Source of the DNA: Nitrospirota bacterium
GTDB lineage: Bacteria; Nitrospirota; Nitrospiria; Nitrospirales; Nitrospiraceae
Assembly (NCBI GenBank): GCA_016222925.1
Contig: JACRQB010000139.1
Coordinates: 1-5,324, forward strand
DNA: 5,324 nt
Direction of reading: 5' to 3'
The translations under genes and the position numbers were made by a program. The notes beneath the pieces were generated by a model. That model was not told the DNA's origin. It saw only the letters and a program-made list of their open reading frames with translations, and searched no databases. Positions 1-5,203 of this stretch are shown piece after piece; within the stretch, counting starts at the first letter, position 1; each line of letters begins with the position of its first letter.

Positions 1-858
1 ATCATTCTGTCCCCACACCTCGCCCATGACTTCCTTGATCCCCTTCAGGTAGTCGCGCACCAGAGCGTAGCAGCGATCAGGCTTCATCCCCAAGTGGGAC
101 TCCATCCAGCGCTTATGGACCGTCACGACTTTCAGCAGTTCATTGAAGACCTCAGACTGCAGAATCCATTTTTCCTGTTTGCTCCGCCCCCCAAGGCGAT
201 TGATCTTGTACTGCAGCGGCGAGTCCGGTTCGCCATAGAGGAGATTCACAACCTTAGCGGCGAATTTCTTTTCAGGGCTTTCCCATGAGACTTTCTCGTA
301 GAGATCGACCAGATGCGATCGGTTGATCCGCGTGTGAGTCGAATTGATGATGACAAACATCTCGGTCGCGAAATCGGCGCTGCGTCCGTCGAACAACAAA
401 CAGGGCACTTCTACCTGAGCGCTCTGATCGGGATGTTTTTCGTGGAAGAAGTGAAGCCCGGCAAGTCGGTGTTGCCCGTCGATCACCAAATACTTGCCCT
501 TGGGCTCGCTCAGACGGCCGATTGAATCCGAACCATCTGTCTTTTGAAAGCGAAGTGTTTCATCGGTAAAGAGTAAGACGGTGCCCGGAATCATCGGTTG
601 AGCTACGACGGTCTCATAAAAATTGACGATCTGCTTGATTTTCTGCCGATTCAAAACCCGTTGGAATCCCTTCTCGCTCCGCTCGATTCCCGCAATAAAC
701 AGCGCCACGTCGTCATGCTCGGAAATCTTGGCCTGTGCAATCTCTTCCCCCTCGAAGTAATATCGGCTGGTGAATCGGACCTTTTCCAACAGCTCACCGG
801 CCTTGTAAGCAATGAAGTAGAATGTGCCCTCTTTCTGCGTGATCCGCGTCGCGAGCAT
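1..858 (-). CDS. DGQHR-domain protein (DndB-related), 3' end outside window
   Basis: The minus strand is open for 286 codons from an ATG at 858-856 to the window edge with no stop, so the C-terminus is missing. The first in-frame stop upstream (TAA at 897-895) leaves this as the first ATG, and a GGAGG lies four bases before it. The protein carries the signature VIDGQHRLAGL at residues 125-135, followed by INSTHTRINRS at about 171-181. This pair is typical of the DGQHR superfamily, which includes DndB of DNA phosphorothioation systems and many uncharacterised proteins. The N-terminal 120 residues include an ISEHDDVALFIAGIER segment (about 46-61), as expected for the region ahead of the motif. 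No membrane segment or signal peptide is seen, so a cytoplasmic protein is likely. DndB has been linked to regulation of dnd genes, but family membership alone does not give this protein that role. No dnd gene is visible, because its downstream neighbours lie outside the window. Confidence 0.9.
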   Translation of the reverse strand, partial: MLATRITQKEGTFYFIAYKAGELLEKVRFTSRYYFEGEEIAQAKISEHDDVALFIAGIERSEKGFQRVLNRQKIKQIVNFYETVVAQPMIPGTVLLFTDETLRFQKTDGSDSIGRLSEPKGKYLVIDGQHRLAGLHFFHEKHPDQSAQVEVPCLLFDGRSADFATEMFVIINSTHTRINRSHLVDLYEKVSWESPEKKFAAKVVNLLYGEPDSPLQYKINRLGGRSKQEKWILQSEVFNELLKVVTVHKRWMESHLGMKPDRCYALVRDYLKGIKEVMGEVWGQND

Positions 859-862
859 AGAG

Positions 863-867
863 CCTCC
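863..867 (-). promoter_or_regulatory. Ribosome binding site of the DGQHR gene
   Basis: On the minus strand GGAGG is followed by CTCT and then ATG. The four-base spacing is short but usable. It supports the start at 858, which is also the first ATG after the upstream stop. Confidence 0.7.
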
Positions 868-904
868 ATTGGTTTGAATAGAAGCGAGCCCACATTATTC
901 AGGA

Positions 905-922
905 CGGTTCGTGACGAAACCG
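905..922. repeat. Short inverted repeat (hairpin 1)
   Basis: CGGTTCG (905-911) pairs with CGAAACCG (915-922) around a TGA loop, with one bulged A. It is the first of three dyads in this gap. On its own it would be unremarkable. Confidence 0.4.
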
Positions 923-969
923 CCAAGACGCCAGGCGAGACGGGCACGCGGAGCCCTGAGAGACCGAGG

Positions 970-987
970 CATACTTGAAACAGTATG
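970..987. repeat. Short inverted repeat (hairpin 2)
   Basis: CATACT (970-975) and AGTATG (982-987) are perfect complements around a six-base loop TGAAAC. The dyad sits in the middle of the structured gap. Confidence 0.5.
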
Positions 988-1016
988 TCGAGGTCACGAG
1001 GGGCGAGCCTGTCCGC

Positions 1017-1039
1017 TGGCCGCGCGAAGCTCGCGGCCA
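1017..1039. repeat. GC-rich inverted repeat (hairpin 3)
   Basis: TGGCCGCG (1017-1024) and CGCGGCCA (1032-1039) form a perfect eight-base-pair stem around a seven-base loop. This is the strongest dyad of the gap. No T-tract follows on either strand, so it does not look like an intrinsic terminator. Confidence 0.6.
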
Positions 1040-1166
1040 AGCTGGTCGCAGCGGCGTATCGGCGGTTGCAGTAGAAGCGTTCATGAATAATGTGGGCCAA
1101 GGGAAGGATTCTACGTGGCCCTCTCCATGGCTGCAAGACAAAGGACTGTGCTACGATTCTACAACG

Positions 1167-1541
1167 ATGATCTCACACTGGTGCACGTTTGCCATGTTCA
1201 TCGCACTTCTGGTGCCAGGACTCGCGATGTCCTCCAATACCAGCGCACAGGACTCGGAAGACTCAGGAGCCACAACTGAACTGTCCTGTAGCTTCACGAT
1301 GGAAAAAGGTGACACCGGACGTTTCTGCCACCTTCCGTTCCCACAAGGATGCCGGGTCGCCTCTATTCCCGGAACCAAGCACCCCTGGACCACGATCTCG
1401 AAAGGCGGTCGCCTGCAGTGCCGGTTTGACGAAGCGAAGACCGATTGGAAGACCAACATTGTCGGCACCTGCGACCGATGCCAATCGGTCCGATGTTCGG
1501 CCCACTTCAGTGTTCGCTTTGATTGTTCCGCTCAGCACTAA
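1167..1541 (+). CDS. Small exported cysteine-rich protein, function unknown
   Basis: The 124-residue product begins with a typical Sec signal peptide: a hydrophobic run FAMFIALLVPGLAM at about residues 8-21, with likely cleavage near SAQ-D (residue 28). The mature part is only about 96 residues and has eight cysteines (41, 54, 62, 85, 102, 105, 110, 120). They include a CDRC pair, so disulfides or metal binding are possible. I do not recognise a family and assign no function. The start at 1167 is chosen because it places the signal peptide at the N-terminus. No good Shine-Dalgarno precedes it, and in-frame ATGs at 1083 and 1194 are alternatives. The reading frame stays open far upstream, but that part lies in the repeat-rich gap and does not look coding. 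The stop is 16 bases before the queG start, so the two may be cotranscribed. Confidence 0.65.
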   Translation: MISHWCTFAMFIALLVPGLAMSSNTSAQDSEDSGATTELSCSFTMEKGDTGRFCHLPFPQGCRVASIPGTKHPWTTISKGGRLQCRFDEAKTDWKTNIVGTCDRCQSVRCSAHFSVRFDCSAQH

Positions 1542-1557
1542 ATCTTGCAGATATCCC

Positions 1558-2476
1558 ATGTCCATCACGGCCGCCATCAAACAAGAAGCCTATGCGCTGG
1601 GGTTCGATGCAGTTGGGATTACACACGTGTCGGGTGACCATACACCGTCAGCTGCCGGCGACCAGGAAAACAGCCTCCCCTTCAATTCCGAAGCCGCGGT
1701 ACCTCAACGCCTCTTTGAGCGTCTCACCGAATGGCTCCGGCGAGGCTATCACGGCACCATGGCCTGGATCGAACGGACTCCGAACAAACGCGCCGACCCT
1801 TGTCAGGTGCTTCCCGGCTGCCGATCGATCCTACCACAAGCTTTTTGATTCCAGGCTCAAGCAACTGGAACAAGTAATTCATAGGATGGCGCCAGACGCT
1901 CAAACTCGTTCGTACTCCGACACCGGCCCAATCATGGAGAAAGCCTGGGCGGAGCAGGCGGGCCTAGGTTGGATCGGGAAACATTCCAATCTCGTTTCAG
2001 CGGAATATGGATCTTGGTTGTTACTGGGAGAAATCCTGACTACATTGTCCCTAGAAGCTGATGAGCCGGCGACTGACCTCTGTGGCAGCTGCACACTCTG
2101 CATTCAGGCTTGCCCGACGAGAGCTATCACCGAGCCCTATATCGTCGATGCCACTCGTTGTATTTCATACCTCACCATCGAACTGCGCGGTGATCAGACC
2201 GCTATTGCTCATGAGTTACAAGGGGGCATGGGAAACAAGATCTTCGGTTGCGACGATTGCCTTGACGTGTGCCCCTTTAATCTCCGAGCCGAACCGACTC
2301 AGGAAAATGCTTTTCAACCTTCACGCTGGAGCCTCTCACCTCACCTCAACGAACTGTCTCAGCTAGATGAGCAGACCTTCGCCATAGTATTTCACCAAAG
2401 CCCGATTCGGCGCGCAAAACACCAAGGGCTTCTCCGGAACGTCGGTATCGCCCAACGCAACCTGAAGCCCTCCTGA
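1558..2476 (+). pseudogene. queG: Frameshifted, internally deleted epoxyqueuosine reductase
   Basis: QueG reduces epoxyqueuosine to queuosine in the tRNA wobble position, using cobalamin and two [4Fe-4S] clusters in the cytoplasm. The N-terminal part is read in one frame from ATG 1558 (MSITAAIKQEAYALGFDAVG, then GYHGTMAW and LPGCRSI) and stops at 1848 after 96 residues. The rest is read in the next frame from about 1832 (YHKLFDSRLKQLE) to 2476. It carries DTGPIME (1919-1939) with the family's catalytic Asp, the ferredoxin-like CGSCTLCIQACP (from 2081), CISYLTIELRG (from 2159) and GCDDCLDVCPFN (from 2246). All eight cluster cysteines are present. Between GCRSI and YHKLF, family members normally have roughly 25-30 residues including an NY and an RYA-G-DYH segment. 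These are missing, and the join also shifts the frame. The C-terminus ends soon after SPIRRAKHQGLLRNV, shorter than the roughly 380 residues I expect from E. coli QueG. A full-length product is not possible as written. Confidence 0.85.
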
Positions 2477-2654
2477 CCATTTCACGCCTTCAGACTGACA
2501 CAGGAGTTGTTGTCCCTTCATTTGGAAAGTGCGTTGGGTGAATCGAATTAGGATTCTTCATCTTAGCCTGACCACTTGATCTACAAAATCGACTTCTTCC
2601 CAACAGAATCTTTCAATCTTTACCAACAACCTGATAAATTATTAGTTTCGCACA

Positions 2655-2671
2655 GAAGTTACAGTTACTTC
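2655..2671. promoter_or_regulatory. Operator-like imperfect palindrome upstream of nirK
   Basis: GAAGTTAC-A-GTTACTTC is a 17-base dyad whose half sites match at seven of eight positions. It also contains the tandem hexamer AGTTAC-AGTTAC. It lies about 250 bases before the nirK start, rather far for a simple operator. No regulator family is assigned. Confidence 0.35.
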
Positions 2672-2816
2672 ACTCAAGAACCACACGCGCGGCATGTATT
2701 GTGCTCCATCGCAAAATCCTAGGGGTCTCAGTCTTGGCGAGGCAGGCCATTTGGACTCAATTGAATGCGCCACCGAAAATTTTTCTTTGTATTTTTTCTT
2801 CTAAATTTGGTAGATA

Positions 2817-2840
2817 GTCCACTGGACGTTTGTCGATAAA
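2817..2840. promoter_or_regulatory. Two adjacent small dyads upstream of nirK
   Basis: GTCCA-C-TGGAC (2817-2827) is a perfect 11-base palindrome. One base later comes TTTGTCGATAAA (2829-2840), a 12-base near-palindrome with one mismatched pair. They lie 80-105 bases before the nirK ATG, at the distance where a regulator would act. No known consensus is recognised, and chance occurrence is possible. Confidence 0.3.
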
Positions 2841-2921
2841 GGGTGGGAGGGAGATCAATTCGCCACGCTTGTCGGGGGCAGCGTCTTTTTTCCATAAAAT
2901 ACAGTCATAAGGGAGGCAACT

Positions 2922-3887
2922 ATGCAGAGGTTTCGTGTGCTCACAGCTACATTAGGGCTTGCCGTCCTCTTGGGAGCCAGCGGCTGCAATACCATGCCGG
3001 CACCAGCGGGTGCGGTTGTCGGCGGGAAGGTCCACGAGGTCACATTCACGGCGATGGAAACAGAAATCGTCGTTGATGGGAACGGGACGAAGTACAAAGC
3101 CTGGACGTTCAACGGACAGATGCCTGGCCCGGTCGTTCGGGTCACTGAAGGCGATACGGTGAACTTCACCCTGATCGGCGACAAGAATAATACCTTCCCC
3201 CATTCGATGGACTTTCATGCGGCCGAGCTCGACTTCTTGAAGAACTACCACAAGACGGTTGGACCAGGCGAGACACACAAGTTCTCCTTTGTGGCGAAAA
3301 AGCCTGGCGTGTTTTTCTATCACTGCGGTGCGGGCCCCATGATCCAGCACGTCGCGCGTGGTATGTTCGGGGCCATCATCGTGGATCCAAAAAACGCCAA
3401 TGCGTGGCCAAAAGCGGATCGTGAATTCGTCCTGGTACAGTCCGAGTTCTGGAAGAATCCAGACAATGTGCAGGCGATGTTTGACCGGAAGTGGGACAAT
3501 ACGGTTTTCAACGGCGGGATCTTCAAGTACCATCCGTTTTTCCCAGGGGGAGAGCCGTTGGAAGTCAAGGTTGGTGAACGGGTACGCATCTATTTCGTAA
3601 ATGCCGGCCCGAACGAGTTCTCCTCGCTCCATCCGATCGCCGAAATCTGGGACAATGTCTATGAAAGCGGCAATCCGGCCAACAAGTTCGTAGGGGTCCA
3701 GACCTATGTGGTCGGTCCAGGGAGCGCCGCCACCTTCGACCTGATCGCGGACAACCCAGGGGCGTATCCAGTCGTGACCCACTCCTTGACGGGTGCCTTA
3801 CGTGGTGCGATTGCCGTAGTGATCGCCAACCAGAATCCCAAGGACTATAAAGGTCAGTTGATGCCAAACACCCCCTGGAACCCGTAA
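2922..3887 (+). CDS. nirK: Copper nitrite reductase, lipoprotein (AniA-like)
   Basis: The 321-residue protein reduces nitrite to nitric oxide and acts as a trimer outside the cytoplasmic membrane. It has two cupredoxin domains. Type 1 copper ligands are His94 (FPHSMDFH), Cys135 and His143 (YHCGAGPMIQHVARGM) and Met148. Type 2 ligands are His99, His134 and His287 (VVTHSLTG), the last contributed across the trimer interface in this family. Catalytic Asp97 and the second-sphere His237 (SSLHPIAEIWD) are also present, so the enzyme looks complete. Cys135 and His143 are eight apart, as in Neisseria AniA, not nine as in Alcaligenes-type NirK. The N-terminus is a signal peptide ending in GASGC, with Cys22 a good candidate for lipidation, followed by a short Pro/Ala linker. 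A lipid-anchored, probably outer-membrane enzyme is therefore likely. GGGAGG (2911-2916) five bases before ATG fixes the start. The globin gene 61 bases downstream is probably in the same transcript. Confidence 0.95.
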   Translation: MQRFRVLTATLGLAVLLGASGCNTMPAPAGAVVGGKVHEVTFTAMETEIVVDGNGTKYKAWTFNGQMPGPVVRVTEGDTVNFTLIGDKNNTFPHSMDFHAAELDFLKNYHKTVGPGETHKFSFVAKKPGVFFYHCGAGPMIQHVARGMFGAIIVDPKNANAWPKADREFVLVQSEFWKNPDNVQAMFDRKWDNTVFNGGIFKYHPFFPGGEPLEVKVGERVRIYFVNAGPNEFSSLHPIAEIWDNVYESGNPANKFVGVQTYVVGPGSAATFDLIADNPGAYPVVTHSLTGALRGAIAVVIANQNPKDYKGQLMPNTPWNP

Positions 3888-3948
3888 TGAATGAGCGGGG
3901 TACGGAGGTCTTGCAGTCAATTCATTCTCACACAAAGGAGTAGACGAT

Positions 3949-4392
3949 ATGTCATTGAGTAAGAAGATGATGAGTATGGTCGTGGCCGTAGCAGCCACCT
4001 GGACGCTGAGCAGCGCGACATCCTTTGCCGCAGATGCATCGCTCTATGAGCGGCTCGGCGGACAGGGTGCTATTCAAGCCGTTGTCACCAAGTTCATCGG
4101 CAATGTGGGTGCAGACAAGCGCATTAATAGCTATTTCGCGACCACTGACCTCAAGAAGCTCAACAAGCTCCTGGTCGAACAGGTGTGTGCGGCGAGCGGC
4201 GGCCCCTGCACCTACTCGGGCCGTGATATGAAGACGACGCACAAGGGCATGAAGGTCACCACCGCTGCCTTCAATGCACTCGTGGAGGACTTGGTCAGTG
4301 CCTTGGATACCTTCAACGTGCCGGCGAAAGAAAAGGGCGAATTGCTCGCCGTCCTCGGGCCGATGAACAAAGATATCGTCGAAGTTCCCTAG
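3949..4392 (+). CDS. Exported group 1 truncated hemoglobin
   Basis: The 147-residue product is a 2-on-2 globin that binds heme b. Its N-terminal 27 residues form a Sec signal peptide (MVVAVAATWTLSSATSFA, cleavage before ADAS), so the globin acts in the periplasm. The mature part starts with the family motif SLYERLGGQGAI (31-42) and keeps the glycine motif SGGP (83-86). The proximal heme ligand is His98 in DMKTTHKGM. Compared with M. tuberculosis TrHbN, the distal Tyr at B10 aligns with Ile50 and the Gln at E11 with Leu75, so the ligand pocket looks non-polar. Cys80 and Cys87 bracket the glycine motif and could form a disulfide. The position directly after nirK suggests a role in binding or detoxifying NO, but this is inferred from context. 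AAAGGAG (3934-3940) eight bases before ATG supports the start. Confidence 0.93.
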   Translation: MSLSKKMMSMVVAVAATWTLSSATSFAADASLYERLGGQGAIQAVVTKFIGNVGADKRINSYFATTDLKKLNKLLVEQVCAASGGPCTYSGRDMKTTHKGMKVTTAAFNALVEDLVSALDTFNVPAKEKGELLAVLGPMNKDIVEVP

Positions 4393-4398
4393 TGACGT

Positions 4399-4415
4399 GC
4401 AGTGGTGAACACTGC
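4399..4415 (+). other. Small hairpin after the globin gene
   Basis: GCAGTG and CACTGC form a perfect six-base-pair stem around a five-base loop, seven bases after the globin stop. There is no T-tract. It may contribute to 3' end protection together with the larger hairpin that follows. Confidence 0.35.
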
Positions 4416-4434
4416 CATAGTTCTACGTAAGCCT

Positions 4435-4480
4435 CTCGCCGGTTCGGACCAATGAGTTCGGACCGGCGAGATCATTTCTA
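4435..4480 (+). terminator. Terminator-like hairpin after nirK-globin
   Basis: CTCGCCGGTTCGGAC (4435-4449) pairs with GTTCGGACCGGCGAG (4456-4470) in RNA over 15 pairs, two of them G-U, with a six-base loop. The following ATCATTTCT is only weakly T-rich. This could be a terminator or a transcript-stabilising stem that closes the nirK-globin unit. Confidence 0.6.
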
Positions 4481-4637
4481 CTGCTGGATCAGCCCCCCTC
4501 TACCCCAATCAAGCCACGTTCCATGAGATAGAGGCACTGCAACTTAGGATAATATCGTGTTAACATACGTGCCGAATCTGTGCTTCTAGATGCGCAGCGA
4601 GAGCGGCCATCTGGCAGGAGCACCAGTTGCCATCACC

Positions 4638-4644
4638 AAGGAGG
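4638..4644 (+). promoter_or_regulatory. Ribosome binding site of the cytochrome-like gene
   Basis: AAGGAGG, a perfect Shine-Dalgarno core, stands four bases before ATG 4649. It selects this start over an upstream in-frame codon at 4580, which would put 23 non-hydrophobic residues ahead of the signal peptide. Confidence 0.75.
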
Positions 4645-4648
4645 AACC

Positions 4649-4954
4649 ATGAGAGGGAAGCGGTTGGTTGTGACGTTGTGTAGTTTCATCGCCGTTGCCT
4701 TGTGGAGTACGGCCGGCTGGTCCGGCCCTGAGTCCGACCCACTGAAGCCTCGTGTGCCAGACGCTGAACGTGGAGAAAACTTTACGAATTGTAAGTTCCA
4801 TAAGAAGCGGAACGACGGGGAGCTCCTCTGGGTTGTGAAGAATGGGAGCCCCGGCACCGGCATGCCGGCCCTTGTGAAGGGGGGCATCCTCACCGAGGAA
4901 GAAGCCTGGACGATCATCGCCTACGAACGAAGTTTCTGCAAGGACACGGAATAG
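4649..4954 (+). CDS. Cytochrome c-like exported protein lacking CxxCH
   Basis: The 101-residue product has a Sec signal peptide (RLVVTLCSFIAVALWSTAGW, cleavage near SG-PE, residue 25). Its C-terminal half is like class I cytochromes c: NFTNCKFHKKRNDGELLWVV (44-63), then NGSPGTGMPAL (65-75), with Met72 where the axial heme ligand sits, and EEEAWTIIAYERSFC (83-97), the usual last helix. The CxxCH motif that should precede this is absent. CKFH (48-51) lacks the second cysteine, and in relatives I recall it is a conserved element after the heme site. Between KPRVPDA (33-39) and ENFTNC (43-48), those relatives carry some 50-60 residues with the heme motif, so an in-frame deletion is inferred. With its signal peptide and ribosome site intact, the protein may still be made, but heme c attachment is not expected. 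It was possibly an electron donor linked to the nearby NirK. A terminator hairpin follows. Confidence 0.75.
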   Translation: MRGKRLVVTLCSFIAVALWSTAGWSGPESDPLKPRVPDAERGENFTNCKFHKKRNDGELLWVVKNGSPGTGMPALVKGGILTEEEAWTIIAYERSFCKDTE

Positions 4955-4989
4955 CGGCTAAAGGGAATCTTGCAGAGCAACATTGACGG

Positions 4990-5028
4990 CGAACTGTCAG
5001 TCAAGGTCATCGGCTGACGGTTCGTTTT
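4990..5028 (+). terminator. Intrinsic terminator of the cytochrome-like gene
   Basis: CGAACTGTCAG (4990-5000) pairs with CTGACGGTTCG (5014-5024) over 11 pairs, one of them a wobble, with a 13-base loop and then TTTT (5025-5028). It begins 36 bases after the stop codon, a typical distance. It overlaps the 3' end of the possible minus-strand gene next to it. Confidence 0.65.
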
Positions 5029-5158
5029 CCCGCCTATCATCGATCTCCAACCAGAAGATAGCAACTCCTTTCAGCTCCGCATCCGGACGGAACCGTATGA
5101 TCCTCATTCTATCGCTGGGATGACCGTAACCAACCGTGCCTTTCCAGGCATGACGCAT
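4997..5158 (-). CDS. Possible small hypothetical protein
   Basis: Minus-strand frame of 53 residues from ATG 5158-5156 (MRHAWKGTVGYGHPSDRMRI) to TGA at 4999-4997. A GGGAGAG-type ribosome site lies a few bases before this ATG, which makes it a better start than the GTG at 5182. The middle reads as ordinary protein (RFRPDAELKGVAIFWLEIDD) with a charged tail. There is no signal peptide, membrane segment or motif I know. Against it: it is short, its tail overlaps the terminator hairpin, and only about 45 bases lie between its start and the IS end, so its original promoter or N-terminus may be gone. Confidence 0.35.
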   Translation of the reverse strand: MRHAWKGTVGYGHPSDRMRIIRFRPDAELKGVAIFWLEIDDRRENEPSADDLD

Positions 5159-5203
5159 GCTCTCTCCCTCTGTTCCCCTCACCCTGAGCTGCTGCCGGTA
5201 TAG

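Larger units (their letters stand above)
859..1166. other. Intergenic stretch with clustered dyads
   Basis: This 308-base gap separates two divergent genes and contains no convincing coding region. It should hold both promoters, but I see no clear -35/-10 pair. It does contain at least three short inverted repeats between 905 and 1039, listed separately, in GC-rich sequence. Its general look (alternating short dyads and GAGGTCACGAGG-like text) resembles dispersed intergenic sequence that I associate with Nitrospira genomes. That resemblance is from memory and was not searched. Confidence 0.5.
2477..2921. other. AT-rich intergenic region upstream of nirK
   Basis: This 445-base gap shows no convincing gene on either strand. 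Apart from the dyads listed separately, it holds an AT-rich tract at about 2777-2808 and a weak five-base stem GAATC/GATTC (2540-2556) that could be a remnant queG terminator. TTGTCG (2869-2874) and TAAAAT (2895-2900) could serve as -35 and -10 for nirK, but the 20-base spacing is too long for a confident call. No clear FNR/NnrR box or sigma-54 site was found by eye. Confidence 0.5.

Noticed and set aside
598..978. Plus-strand open frames at 94-288, 313-525 and 598-978
   Set aside because: They lie mainly opposite the DGQHR gene, which shows a clear family motif on the other strand. The last runs on into the repeat-rich gap.
651..1136. 161-codon minus-strand frame overlapping the DGQHR start and the gap
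   Set aside because: Arg- and Ser-rich product with no motif. It overlaps the DGQHR gene in another frame and spans the hairpin cluster.
2577..2595. FNR-like box TTGAT followed by AAAATC
   Set aside because: The half-site spacing is six, not four, and the right half is poor. It is also over 300 bases from nirK.
2777..2808. T-rich run as a terminator of queG
   Set aside because: No GC-rich stem precedes it, and it is about 300 bases from the queG stop.
2952..3782. 276-codon open frame on the minus strand opposite nirK
   Set aside because: It is antisense to a complete nirK with all copper ligands. Its product has no recognisable motif, and it arises from the codon bias of the real gene.
4790..4801. 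CKFH in the cytochrome-like protein as a heme c site
   Set aside because: It has only one cysteine (CxxH, not CxxCH), and in full-length relatives I recall it is a separate conserved segment downstream of the heme motif.
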